From: Herpetosiphon giganteus
Lineage (GTDB): Bacteria; Chloroflexota; Chloroflexia; Chloroflexales; Herpetosiphonaceae
Direction of reading: 5' to 3'
Assembly (NCBI RefSeq): GCF_016907925.1
Contig: NZ_JAFBCZ010000009.1
Coordinates: forward strand, 124,001 to 188,000
DNA length: 64,000 nucleotides
Of the stretch, positions 35,057 through 43,083 are shown piece after piece. How positions within the stretch are numbered: position 1 is the first letter of the stretch; every line of letters starts with the position of its first letter. Made by a program: the position numbers and the translations under genes. A model generated the notes under the pieces. It was not told the origin of the DNA, ran no database searches, and was given only the letters and a program-made list of their open reading frames with translations.

Positions 35057-35086
35057 CCCCTCGACCAGCTGTGGTTGAGGGGTTTT
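35057..35086 (+). terminator. Rho-independent terminator
   Basis: A 10 bp GC-rich stem with one G-T pair (35057-35066 with 35073-35082), a 6-base loop and a TTTT tail, after the RraA-like gene. Confidence 0.85.
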
Positions 35087-35115
35087 GCATCGCCAACGTT
35101 GCTGACGCAATTGGC

Positions 35116-35148
35116 TGTAACGGGCTTGTAACGTAGGCACTGTATGCT
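35116..35148 (+). promoter_or_regulatory. Direct-repeat composite promoter, copy 3
   Basis: TGTAACG at 35116-35122 and again at 35127-35133 (11 bp register), then 9 bp to TATGCT at 35143-35148. Both the register and the 9 bp gap equal those of the copies at 513-545 and 1429-1461, although the surrounding sequence is unrelated. It drives a gene for another small membrane protein. Confidence 0.6.
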
Positions 35149-35178
35149 TGCTGCATCAGTTGATTTGAGGTGAATTCA

Positions 35179-35721
35179 ATGCAAACATTTTTTCAGCAAT
35201 TGCGCCAGCCCAAGCAAACCCTGGCCGAACAGCATAATCAGCCAGTTCAGCAATGGCCATATCGGGCGTGGTTGCAGCATGCTGGTTTAGCAGTTGGTGG
35301 CTCGCTGATCTATGGCGGCTCGCTTCAGCAAGCAGTGCCGCAATGGTCGCGGCGCGGCGCGGCAGGTTGGTTGACGCTCTCGGCGGGTGCTGGCTGGTTG
35401 GTGCTTGGCCCAGCGCTCGTATTCGCCAGCAGAGGCAAAATTAATAGCTGTATTCAGGCATGTTTGGTGAGCATGAGCTATGGCGAAACCATTCTATTAA
35501 TTGCTGCTTTGCTCAATTATTTGCTCAAAACCCAAGCCTCTGCCCAACAACGCAATCTGCTGCTGGTATTAATCGCCAACATCACTATGGCCAGCACGTT
35601 GGCCGAGCAACTAAGTGTGATTAAAGTAGCGCGTTGGCAAACCTGGCTGCTGTGGATGCTGCTGCTGAACGGCACAGGCGCAATTTGTTTCTATCGTTTG
35701 CGTCATCTTTTAGCGAAATGA
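35179..35721 (+). CDS. Small integral membrane protein
   Basis: A 180-residue protein with a hydrophilic Gln-rich start (about 30 residues) and about four membrane helices between 34 and 175. I recognise no family. The ATG at 35179 is chosen because GAGG lies 8 bases upstream; an in-frame GTG at 35170 is possible. It is first in a three-gene operon with a DUF2071 protein and a sugar-nucleotide-epimerase-like protein, and is controlled by the third copy of the direct-repeat promoter. Confidence 0.72.
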   Translation: MQTFFQQLRQPKQTLAEQHNQPVQQWPYRAWLQHAGLAVGGSLIYGGSLQQAVPQWSRRGAAGWLTLSAGAGWLVLGPALVFASRGKINSCIQACLVSMSYGETILLIAALLNYLLKTQASAQQRNLLLVLIANITMASTLAEQLSVIKVARWQTWLLWMLLLNGTGAICFYRLRHLLAK

Positions 35722-35729
35722 GGCTGCTC

Positions 35730-36464
35730 ATGCCACTCCTGCATAACCCAATCACCATGCAAGGCCAAATCGACCAATGCTGGCTTTTGACCTATCGCAT
35801 GCCAATCGAACAGTTTTCGCCAATCCTGCCAGCAGAATTAACCGCCACCGAATATCAAGGATACGGTTTTTGGAATATCGTAATATGCCATGTTGCGCAT
35901 ATGCGTCCGTGGTTTGCGCCGCAAGCAGTGGGCATTAACTATTGGCATGTGGCCTATCGAATTTATGTCAATCTGAAAACATCATTTGGTATACAACAAG
36001 GCCTCTATTTTGTGCGCAGCGATTGTGATAATAGGCTGTTGGCGTGGGCGGGCAATCTCGTAACCAATTTTAATTTTCATCATACGCCAATTGTTGTTAA
36101 CCGTTCTGTAGAGCAGACACGTATTTCAATTAAAAGCACTACGGCACATGCCGACATTGTGATTGATAACCAACAGCCAGCCCAACTTGCCAGCGATTCA
36201 GTTTTCGAAAGCCTTGAACAAGCAGCCAAGCAGCTTAAATATCCGGCGCGGGGTATTGCTTTGAGCAAACCAGGCGAAGCCAATATTGTGAGCATTGAAC
36301 GAGATGAAGCTGCATGGCAACACAGCTTACGCCATGTGCAACAGGCCGAATTTCAATTGCTCAAGCAATATCCGGTGCAACCAGAAATTTGCTATGAAAT
36401 TCAGCCAATTGATTATCGATGGTTGCGTGGCTATCGCCGCAAGGTGCTGATGGCTGAGCAATGA
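35730..36464 (+). CDS. DUF2071 (YqjF-like) protein
   Basis: A 244-residue protein of the DUF2071 family, which has the acetoacetate-decarboxylase fold; the N-terminal pattern of family members (LTYRMPIEQFSPILP, then YGFWNIVICHV) is visible. The biochemical role of the family is not established. The start at 35730 has GAGG six bases upstream; an ATG at 35718 would overlap the previous stop as ATGA and is a possible alternative. It lies between the membrane protein and the epimerase-like gene. Confidence 0.72.
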   Translation: MPLLHNPITMQGQIDQCWLLTYRMPIEQFSPILPAELTATEYQGYGFWNIVICHVAHMRPWFAPQAVGINYWHVAYRIYVNLKTSFGIQQGLYFVRSDCDNRLLAWAGNLVTNFNFHHTPIVVNRSVEQTRISIKSTTAHADIVIDNQQPAQLASDSVFESLEQAAKQLKYPARGIALSKPGEANIVSIERDEAAWQHSLRHVQQAEFQLLKQYPVQPEICYEIQPIDYRWLRGYRRKVLMAEQ

Positions 36465-36472
36465 GGTGCGCA

Positions 36473-37330
36473 ATGCGAATTTTTTTGACGGGAGCAAGTG
36501 GCTTTATTGGCCGCCATGTAGCAGCTGAATTAAGCAACGCAGGCCATCAATTAACTTGTTTGGTGCGCCGAGCACCACCAATTCGAGCCGATCCAGCGAT
36601 TAACTATCTGGTGGCTGAGTGGCTTAAGCCTGAACAGTGGCTCGATCAGGTGGCTGGCCACGAGATTGTGATCAATTGTGTGGGAATTTTGCGTGAAACT
36701 CACCAAGCCAGCTTTCAAGCGGTGCAGACTGATGTACCAATTGCCTTATTTCAAGCAGCCGCCCAGCACAAGCTGCAAAAAATCATTCAAATTAGCGCCT
36801 TGGGAGCGGATATTACAGCAGCGCAAGCCTTTGTGCACAGCAAAGCGTTGGCTGATCAGGCCTTGAGCCAACAAGCAATTCCGTGGGTTGTGTTGCGGCC
36901 AAGTTTTGTCTATGGTGCAGGCAGCTATTCCATGCGGCTTTTTCAACGCTTGGCCAAGCTGCCAATTACGCCAATCTTAGGTGATGGCGCGTATCAGGTA
37001 CAACCAATTCATATTAGCGACCTTGTCCGAGCAATTAAATTGTGCGTTGAACAGCAAGCAATTGCCAACTGTACGATTGAGGCTGGCGGCGAGCGCATGA
37101 GTTTTTATGAACTGCTCGAACGCTTAGCAGCGAGCCAAAATCGGCACTTACGCCCATGGTTTGTGCCTAATTGGCTGAGCCAACTGCTTGCCAACCTTGG
37201 CACAGCAACAAATTTGGGGCCAATTAATCGGTCTGAATTAAGCCTCTTGCTGCAAGGCAACATTGCTGATTTAAGCGCCTTTCGGCATTATTTTGGCTTT
37301 GAACCACGCCCATTTCAGCCAAATCGCTAA
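36473..37330 (+). CDS. NAD(P)-binding epimerase-like (SDR/NmrA type) protein
   Basis: A 285-residue atypical short-chain dehydrogenase. It has the dinucleotide motif TGASGFIG (residues 6-13), IINCVGIL-like strand 4 (VINCVGIL), and no clear YxxxK, the Tyr position being occupied within AQAFVHSKALAD, as in the NDUFA9/complex I assembly-like and NmrA-like groups. It probably binds NAD(P) in a structural or redox-sensing role. GAGG lies before the ATG at 36473, eight bases after the DUF2071 stop. It ends the operon at a strong hairpin. Confidence 0.8.
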   Translation: MRIFLTGASGFIGRHVAAELSNAGHQLTCLVRRAPPIRADPAINYLVAEWLKPEQWLDQVAGHEIVINCVGILRETHQASFQAVQTDVPIALFQAAAQHKLQKIIQISALGADITAAQAFVHSKALADQALSQQAIPWVVLRPSFVYGAGSYSMRLFQRLAKLPITPILGDGAYQVQPIHISDLVRAIKLCVEQQAIANCTIEAGGERMSFYELLERLAASQNRHLRPWFVPNWLSQLLANLGTATNLGPINRSELSLLLQGNIADLSAFRHYFGFEPRPFQPNR

Positions 37331-37333
37331 AAC

Positions 37334-37370
37334 CAAAAGCCCATGGTCTAGCTAGTCCCATGGGCTTTTG
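37334..37370. terminator. Bidirectional hairpin terminator
   Basis: A perfect 13 bp stem (37334-37346 with 37358-37370) with an 11-base loop, ending in CTTTTG. It separates the convergent epimerase-like and subtilase genes. Confidence 0.8.
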
Positions 37371-37464
37371 ATCTGATATTAAGTTAGGGATTTCAGGATC
37401 ACTTGAACATTTCCACACACCAAGCGGTCATCCGACCACTTATTCCGTCAAGGCGAAAGAAGAA

Positions 37465-38688
37465 CTATTGAACAGCTTTGTAGATATTGATCCGGCCACA
37501 AGTCCAGCGTGAGCCAGTCCCGCTGATTTGGTCGGAGCTTGAGCAGATTTTGCTCTTGATTTGGCTATTGCTCAAGCCTTGTGATGACAACAAGCCTGCC
37601 AAACCAGCAACGTGCGGGGTAGCCATTGAGGTACCGCTGATCGTGTTGTAGCCGCTGCCAATCCAGGTTGAGTAGATGCTCGAACCAGGGGCAGCAACTT
37701 CGACCCACGTACCATAATTTGAGAACGATGAACGAGCATCGGTCGACGTGGTTGAAGCAACCGCGAAACAGTTGGTGTAGGCAGCTGGATAGGCGCTGGC
37801 TGTGCTTGAGGTGTTGCTGTTACCAGCGGCACACGCCAAGAATACACCTTTGCCCCAAGCGAAGTTGACAGCATTTTGCAATGCGGTCGAACCGCCGCCA
37901 CCAAGGCTCAAGTTGATGACCTTCGCGCCATTGTTGGCAGCGTAGGTGATGCCGTTGGCCACACCGGCCAAGGTACCGCTACCGCTGTTGTTCAACACGC
38001 GAACGCCCATCACACGGCAGTTGGGGCAAGTGCCTGCGCCGCCGGTGCTATTGTTGGTTTCAGCAGCAATCGTCCCAGAGACGTGCGTGCCGTGGCCATT
38101 ACCATCAGTTGGCGTTGAGTCATTATCAACGTAGTCATAGCCAGCGACCACTTTGGCATCCAAATCAGGGTGATTGCTTTGAATCCCAGTGTCAACGACC
38201 GCAACAACAACACTGCTGCTACCACGGGTAATATCCCAACCAGTGTATGCTTGCGTTACACCCCAAGCCCATTGTGAGCTACGACCTGGGTCGTTTGGTG
38301 TGTAGGTTGAAGCATAGATAAAGTTGGGTTCGGCATATTCGATGGAGTCATTTTTGAGCAAGCTTTCAACCAGCGCCGTGCGCGAAGCCAAGCTATCGTT
38401 GCTCTTCAGGCTGGCAAATTCGACAACTTCTGCATCGAGAGCTTCGATGCGATCGATTTGCACAGCACCTAAGGCATTCAACATATTGGTGCGATTGGCT
38501 TTGGTGGTTGTATTCTTGAACTTGATGACGAATTGACCAGGAACAGCAGGGGCATTGAGGTCGAGACCAACGGCATCGCCAATGTCGACGGGTTTTTCTA
38601 CATCACGTGACTGTGCGAACGATGAATTTGAGCCAGCAAACGCACTAACCGCCAAGATCAACATGCTCGAAACAAACAGACGCTTCAA
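37465..38688 (-). CDS. Secreted subtilisin-family serine protease (S8)
   Basis: A 407-residue secreted protease: signal peptide (about 1-26, ending FAQ), an I9-type inhibitor propeptide (about 50-125) and the S8 catalytic domain with Asp166 (VVDTG), His199 (GHGTHV), oxyanion Asn290 (AAGN) and Ser354 (GTSMATPH). Two Cys pairs are likely disulfides. The start is a TTG at 38686-38688 with GAGGAGG five bases upstream, giving a normal signal peptide. An in-frame ATG at 38781 would add a Cys-rich stretch with no leader character. It likely degrades extracellular protein, as does the metalloprotease at 1580. Confidence 0.9.
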   Translation of the reverse strand: MKRLFVSSMLILAVSAFAGSNSSFAQSRDVEKPVDIGDAVGLDLNAPAVPGQFVIKFKNTTTKANRTNMLNALGAVQIDRIEALDAEVVEFASLKSNDSLASRTALVESLLKNDSIEYAEPNFIYASTYTPNDPGRSSQWAWGVTQAYTGWDITRGSSSVVVAVVDTGIQSNHPDLDAKVVAGYDYVDNDSTPTDGNGHGTHVSGTIAAETNNSTGGAGTCPNCRVMGVRVLNNSGSGTLAGVANGITYAANNGAKVINLSLGGGGSTALQNAVNFAWGKGVFLACAAGNSNTSSTASAYPAAYTNCFAVASTTSTDARSSFSNYGTWVEVAAPGSSIYSTWIGSGYNTISGTSMATPHVAGLAGLLSSQGLSNSQIKSKICSSSDQISGTGSRWTCGRINIYKAVQ

Positions 38689-38784
38689 AGTTGCCTCCTC
38701 AACATGTGGGTTATTTAACCAAAATTGTGCAGTACCAAACCAACAGCGGCTGTACCTACACCTATTGCACATCGTTGTCATGAA

Positions 38785-38829
38785 GGATCGGTGAGGCCGA
38801 TGATCCTGATGTTGCGTCCTCCTTACGCA
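38785..38829 (-). promoter_or_regulatory. Structured leader with exposed AAGGAGG
   Basis: On the minus strand TGCGT (38829-38825) and ACGCA (38817-38813) form a stem whose loop is AAGGAGG, a full anti-Shine-Dalgarno match 36 bases before the in-frame ATG at 38781. A second hairpin (38806-38785) lies between them. It may be a stand-by or alternative ribosome site for the subtilase mRNA. Confidence 0.35.
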
Positions 38830-38950
38830 GTCAGCAAACTACCCTAACAGTACGATCAAGCTCCATATCAGTGGATTAGGTATATCTTAAATGATCTTAA
38901 CGAATTTGTCAAAAAATTTTAATAACTCTTATGCAGATATGTTAAAAAGC

Positions 38951-38968
38951 GCTTAAACGGGTTTAAGC
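38951..38968. promoter_or_regulatory. Perfect 18 bp palindrome, candidate operator
   Basis: GCTTAAAC followed by GG? core and GTTTAAGC forms a perfect inverted repeat over 38951-38968 (the centre is a CG-type step flanked by AAA/TTT). It resembles LacI-family operators, which often control sugar-binding protein genes such as the one at 39133. No LacI-type gene is in the window. Confidence 0.45.
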
Positions 38969-39132
38969 ATACTCCTAGAGCAGGTTGGGTTAAAATCTAC
39001 TACCAACTATCGTAGAAATAGGCTAGTTAACTTGTTCGTAAATTATGACGAATTTAATCAAGATTGATCAGCTAAACCAATTTTTTCGTCTGAGGCTACT
39101 TTCGCATGCTCCATAGGCAGAAGGATGATCCA

Positions 39133-40140
39133 ATGGAAAAGCCACTTAATAATGCACATGGTCTGGTAAACTCCGTCGGATATTCCCGCCGTGATTTTTT
39201 ACGTTTAGGCGGGCTGGCAACACTTGGCCTTTTAGCAAGCTGTGGCAGCACCCAAGCCACCCCTGTGAGCACCGCCACGCCAACCAAGCCCAAAATTGGC
39301 TTGGTGATGAAGTCGCTCAGCAATGAGTTTTTTCAACAAATGCAGGCTGGCGCTGAAGAATATGCGCGCCAAAATGCAAACAGCTTCGATTTCATGGCCA
39401 CCGGCATTAACGACGAGCGCGATTTTGCGACCCAAATTGCTTCGCTTGAGCGCCTAATTACCGAAAAATATGATGTGATTGTGCTTGCTCCCGCCGATTC
39501 GGTGGCTTTGGTCGCACCCGTTGCCAAAGCAATCAAAGCAGGCATTGTCGTGATTAATATCGATGTTGCACTCGATGAGGCGACCAAAAAAGCCGCCGGC
39601 ATTGATCTTGCCTTCTTTGGCCCCGATAACCGCGCTGGCTCCAAAATGTCGGGCGACGTTTTAGCCAAAGCCTTGGGCGTTGGCGGCAAGGTCGCGATTC
39701 TCGAAGGCAATCCCGAGGCCGATAACGCGGTGCAACGCCGCTTGGGCTTCGATGATGCAATTGCCGATGGCAGCTTGAAGCTTGTCGTAGCCGAAAGCGG
39801 CCACTGGGAAACCAGCGAAGGTCAAAGCATCACCGCCGCGTGGCTCAAAAAATATCCCGATCTGCAAGGCATTATGGCGGCCAACGATTCGATGGCCTTT
39901 GGCGCTGTCCAAGCGCTCGAAGCCGCCGGAATGATCGATAAGGTTAAAGTCGTTGGCTTCGATAACATTCCAGCTGTGCAACCGTTGATCAAAGATGGTA
40001 AAATGCTAGCAACGGTGGAACAATATGGTGCGCAAATGGCTGCAATCGGCATGGATTATGGCTACCGCACGCTCAAGGGTGAGAAATTCAGCGGCTGGAT
40101 TCGCACCGAGCTGAAATTGATCACCAAAGATAATATCTAG
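39133..40140 (+). CDS. RbsB-like sugar-binding lipoprotein with Tat signal
   Basis: A 335-residue periplasmic-binding-protein family 1 protein. The leader SRRDFLRLGGLATLGLLASC combines a twin-Arg motif with a lipobox, so it is probably exported by Tat and lipid-anchored. The mature part has two lobes (IGLVMKSLSNEFF near the start, ANDSMAFGAVQAL in the second) as in ribose- and other sugar-binding proteins. The start at 39133 is set by AAGGA. No ABC permease or ATPase gene follows; instead a terminator and then a membrane STAS protein, so it may be a sensor component rather than a transport one. Confidence 0.87.
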   Translation: MEKPLNNAHGLVNSVGYSRRDFLRLGGLATLGLLASCGSTQATPVSTATPTKPKIGLVMKSLSNEFFQQMQAGAEEYARQNANSFDFMATGINDERDFATQIASLERLITEKYDVIVLAPADSVALVAPVAKAIKAGIVVINIDVALDEATKKAAGIDLAFFGPDNRAGSKMSGDVLAKALGVGGKVAILEGNPEADNAVQRRLGFDDAIADGSLKLVVAESGHWETSEGQSITAAWLKKYPDLQGIMAANDSMAFGAVQALEAAGMIDKVKVVGFDNIPAVQPLIKDGKMLATVEQYGAQMAAIGMDYGYRTLKGEKFSGWIRTELKLITKDNI

Positions 40141-40174
40141 CAAACTTAATCGATTCAAACCTAGTTAAGTACTC

Positions 40175-40208
40175 AGAATGCACAGAAGCATAACCTTCTG
40201 TGCATTCT
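40175..40208 (+). terminator. Hairpin terminator
   Basis: A perfect 14 bp stem (40175-40188 with 40195-40208) with a 6-base loop, 34 bases after the binding-protein stop. It would reduce read-through into the STAS gene. Confidence 0.75.
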
Positions 40209-40265
40209 TCTGGTTGAAAAACGAAATTACTGGATAAGGCAATTTTAGTTGGATACCGTAGCACT

Positions 40266-41369
40266 ATGCGTCTTAAGGCTTTACTGGCCCTGCTTTTCCG
40301 CATCAAACACGCCGATGCCAATATTCGGCGACGTGGCAAAGCAATCGTCGGCATCACCTTTTTCTTGGTTTGCTGTATTGTTTTAATTGGCCTATTTAGC
40401 ATTTTTGCTGCTGGTTGGCGCGAAACCGCAGCGCTAATTAGCCCATTTGGCATTTTGGGCTTGGCAGCAATTGGGCTAGCGCGGCGAGGAAATGCCAATA
40501 GCGGCGCAGGCTTGCTGATTGCAGTGACCTTAATTGCCTTGGTAGCCGCGCCAGTTTTGGCCAATCGGGTTGCATTTACGCCATTTTTCTTTTTACTACC
40601 GATTTTGATTGGCTTTGTGACGCTCTCGCCGCGTGGTTTGTTGGTTGCCAGCGCAGCCAGTTTGGCAGCACTCGCATTATTAGCATTATTAACCAGAGAT
40701 ATTCCCCAAACATTGCCCCAAAATAGCGATGTATATGGCTTAGCCAGTACATTGTTGCTGATTATCATTGGGCTGGGCTACGTTGGCTCACGTACTACTC
40801 ACCAAGCCATTTACGCCATGAATCTTGCTCAACAGCGCAGCCGCGAATTGACTTCGACGCTGCAAACCGAGCGCGATCAACTGAGCGAGCGCGTGGCTGA
40901 AAGCACCCAAGAATTACGCCAAAACTTGGCAAATTCGCAACATTTAATCGAGCAACAAGCCCAATTATTAACGGAAAACGATCAACAACGCTCAACCATT
41001 CGGGCCTTGAGTTTGCCCATTTTGCCTTTGCACCAACAAATGTTGCTGGTTCCGCTGATTGGCACGTTTGATCAGGAGCGTTTGCAGGATATTCAGCAAC
41101 AACTTTTAGATGCAGTCGGCAGCTATCGCGCCAAAATCTTGTTGTTGGATTTAACGGGCGTGGCGGTGCTTGATTATGCTGGGGCAGCGATGTTGCAGCG
41201 AATTGTGCAGGCCAGCAGCTTGCTTGGTGCGGTCGTGGCCTTCATTGGGGTTCGGCCTGAGGCGGCACAAGCCTTGGTTAGTATGGGCAATGAACTTGAT
41301 AACGTAGCAGTTTTCCGCGATCTGCAAGCAGCGATTCAGCAGCATAGTCGGCTACTATTTAATCGCTAA
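40266..41369 (+). CDS. Membrane-anchored STAS-domain protein
   Basis: A 367-residue protein with about six membrane helices (residues 25-180), a coiled coil (about 185-245) and a C-terminal RsbR/SpoIIAA-like STAS domain (about 255-360), recognised from VPLIGTFDQERL, LLLDLTGVAVLDYAGAAML and LLGAVVAFIGVRPEAAQAL. RsbR-type proteins have a phosphorylated Thr/Ser after VVD; here the position is Asp-Tyr-Ala, so phosphorylation at that site is unlikely. It probably relays an extracytoplasmic or membrane signal to an unseen stressosome-like partner. The gene overlaps nothing and converges closely (6 bases) with the Imm1-like gene. Confidence 0.8.
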   Translation: MRLKALLALLFRIKHADANIRRRGKAIVGITFFLVCCIVLIGLFSIFAAGWRETAALISPFGILGLAAIGLARRGNANSGAGLLIAVTLIALVAAPVLANRVAFTPFFFLLPILIGFVTLSPRGLLVASAASLAALALLALLTRDIPQTLPQNSDVYGLASTLLLIIIGLGYVGSRTTHQAIYAMNLAQQRSRELTSTLQTERDQLSERVAESTQELRQNLANSQHLIEQQAQLLTENDQQRSTIRALSLPILPLHQQMLLVPLIGTFDQERLQDIQQQLLDAVGSYRAKILLLDLTGVAVLDYAGAAMLQRIVQASSLLGAVVAFIGVRPEAAQALVSMGNELDNVAVFRDLQAAIQQHSRLLFNR

Positions 41370-41375
41370 GCTTTA

Positions 41376-41843
41376 TTAATCGATGTAGCGATCGATAATT
41401 GCGCGCTTCGTAAATAAAATATATGCCGGTAGTCGTTGGGTTTCGATATACTGATTGATGGCATGCATCACCTGTTCACGAGGCAGCAACTCTGGCATAT
41501 ATTTTTCGCCATGGTCTGCTTTAAATGAATACTCGATCATCAGCTCAGGATGAGCAACTTGTGGATCATAATGGCTATCAAACTGCGTTCTACAATTCAC
41601 AACGTGGCGATCATCGGCAATAAAAATCCCAAAATAAAAACAGCTTAGGGCATGACCAATAATAAACCCGATATAACTATCATCCTCGAATTCAAGTTCA
41701 ACATAGAATGGATAATTTTTTTGCCTAGCTTGTAACTCAAGTGCTTGGAGTTGAGCTTGAAATTCCTGTTGATTATTGGGATAAAAGCAATCACCATGGG
41801 CTTCGCCATATTCCCATTCAATCTTTTTTAAAAAATAGCTCAT
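41376..41843 (-). CDS. Imm1-like small protein
   Basis: A 155-residue acidic protein with Tyr/Phe-rich beta strands and the C-terminal segment LLPREQVMHAINQYIETQRLPAYILF, which fits the closing motif of Imm1-type immunity proteins (P-x-E, then a helix, then a strand after RP/LP). No toxin gene is adjacent, so an immunity role is only a family-based suggestion. The start overlaps the PHP gene's stop as ATGA (41840-41843), implying translational coupling as the last gene of the operon. Confidence 0.5.
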   Translation of the reverse strand: MSYFLKKIEWEYGEAHGDCFYPNNQQEFQAQLQALELQARQKNYPFYVELEFEDDSYIGFIIGHALSCFYFGIFIADDRHVVNCRTQFDSHYDPQVAHPELMIEYSFKADHGEKYMPELLPREQVMHAINQYIETQRLPAYILFTKRAIIDRYID

Positions 41844-42721
41844 GCATGGTGCTCCTCAGCAACCACAATGCCCAAACGACCCAGCAAGGCCCGATAATCG
41901 CCAGCGCGATAGCGAATTGGCGGCTTGCTAGGGCGATGCGAATCCGAGCCAGCGCTCGTCAATAGGCTTCGTTGCGCGGCAAAAGCACGATACATGGCAA
42001 TTTGATCCGGCGTATGCAATGGATAATCCACCTCAAGCCCATCTAAGGGCACTTCGGCCCACAGTTGTTCAAGCAGCGGTTGATCAAAACACACAAAGCC
42101 ATCATCCCGACCTGGATGCGCTAAGATACACAGCGCACCACTTTGTTGAGCGGCTACAACCACCGTTGCAATTGGCGTGGTGGCAAAATCGCAGCCAGCA
42201 GCCTGCATCAATTGTGAAAACTGGGCTGGGGCTAAATCTGGGTTTTGCTGTTTGACCAAGGCCGCGAAGGCATGCGGCTGGCTGGCCGAGGGTTGGCGCA
42301 AAATCGCATCAATGTGCGGTTGCACTGCTGCGGCTAAAAAGCCTGCATCACAACAATACGCATAGGCCTTGGTGATGATCGTCTGTTGGCGTTGATGCAG
42401 CTCCGCAGCCAGTGCTGTGAGCGGATTTGGCTCGAGCGTAAAGCCAAAACACAACACATCAACCATTTGCTCGCGCCAAACGCAGCTCATTTCAGCAGCA
42501 ACCAGCAGCGGCATGGCTTCAGCCAAGGCCAACGCTTGCAGCGATTGAGCAAGCTCAGGCCGATCGTGGTCGGTGATGGCGGCCAAGCCAAAGCCTTCGC
42601 GCTTGAGATAGCCAATTAACTCGGCTGCTTCCCATTGGCCATCGCTGGCGGTGGTATGCAATTGCAAATCGATTGCAGCATCGGCGGCCAAAACGAGGTT
42701 GATGGTTGAAAGGATAGGCAT
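41840..42721 (-). CDS. PHP-domain phosphoesterase
   Basis: A 293-residue metal-dependent phosphoesterase of the PHP family. The metal-binding motifs are visible in order: LQLHTTASDG (about 20-29), AITDHD (about 48-53), a Glu in VAAEMSC, ILAHPGRDD and SAGSDSHRP. It resembles the nucleoside 3',5'-bisphosphate phosphatase (YciV/RnaR) group, which recycles pAp or trims RNA 5' ends; the exact substrate is not certain. The start forms a TAATG overlap with the DUF1905 gene upstream. Confidence 0.85.
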   Translation of the reverse strand: MPILSTINLVLAADAAIDLQLHTTASDGQWEAAELIGYLKREGFGLAAITDHDRPELAQSLQALALAEAMPLLVAAEMSCVWREQMVDVLCFGFTLEPNPLTALAAELHQRQQTIITKAYAYCCDAGFLAAAVQPHIDAILRQPSASQPHAFAALVKQQNPDLAPAQFSQLMQAAGCDFATTPIATVVVAAQQSGALCILAHPGRDDGFVCFDQPLLEQLWAEVPLDGLEVDYPLHTPDQIAMYRAFAAQRSLLTSAGSDSHRPSKPPIRYRAGDYRALLGRLGIVVAEEHHA

Positions 42722-43008
42722 TATTGGCCAATCTCCAGTTGCAGCACAACCTCATCGCCTTCGTTGAGCTGCTCGGCCAGGCGAATTGGTTTTTTAATTG
42801 GCACAAGATACAGCCCATCTTTGGGAATCAACGAGGTGCTCCAACGAGTTTTGCCAATTTGAACTTGGGCTGGAATTACGCCCCAACCGTAAGTCACCAA
42901 GCCAGCAATTGCTTTGATCGTGCGGCTCTCTTCTGCGGGCACGGTCACAAAATACCATGGTGCAGGCCCTTTCCAAAACCAAATTGGCCCAGTCAGCTCA
43001 ATAATCAT
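42721..43008 (-). CDS. DUF1905 family protein
   Basis: A 95-residue protein matching the DUF1905 pattern: WFWKGPAPWYFVTVP at the N-terminus, then GWGVIPAQVQIGKTRWSTSLIPKDG and an LxxGDEVVLQLEI end. It is probably a small beta-barrel; its function is unknown. It is first in the DUF1905-PHP-Imm1-like operon and lies after the terminator of the upstream STAS gene. Confidence 0.85.
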   Translation of the reverse strand: MIIELTGPIWFWKGPAPWYFVTVPAEESRTIKAIAGLVTYGWGVIPAQVQIGKTRWSTSLIPKDGLYLVPIKKPIRLAEQLNEGDEVVLQLEIGQ

Positions 43009-43034
43009 GGCAAACTCCTGCTCGATTTAATGGT

Positions 43035-43066
43035 AAGAACCCATGCAACAACCTGCATGGGTTCTT
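43035..43066 (-). terminator. Hairpin terminator
   Basis: A perfect 13 bp stem (43035-43047 with 43054-43066) with a 6-base loop, just after the stop of the Cache-HAMP-STAS gene at 43084. Confidence 0.78.
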
Positions 43067-43083
43067 GAATCCGCTTAATCCTA

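Larger units (their letters stand above)
38689..39132. other. Divergent regulatory region, subtilase/binding protein
   Basis: This 444 bp gap between divergent genes is AT-rich in its middle (38880-39080) and holds a structured leader on the subtilase side (38785-38829) and a perfect 18 bp palindrome (38951-38968). No gene is apparent. Confidence 0.6.

Noticed and set aside
38785-38829. Known riboswitch class in the subtilase leader
   Set aside because: I compared it by eye with c-di-GMP and c-di-AMP riboswitch patterns and found no conserved core, so only a generic structured leader is reported.
40121-40768. 215-residue minus-strand frame over the STAS protein gene
   Set aside because: It lies opposite the membrane part of the sense gene; the low-complexity Lys/Ala sequence is a shadow of hydrophobic codons, and the frame crosses a terminator.
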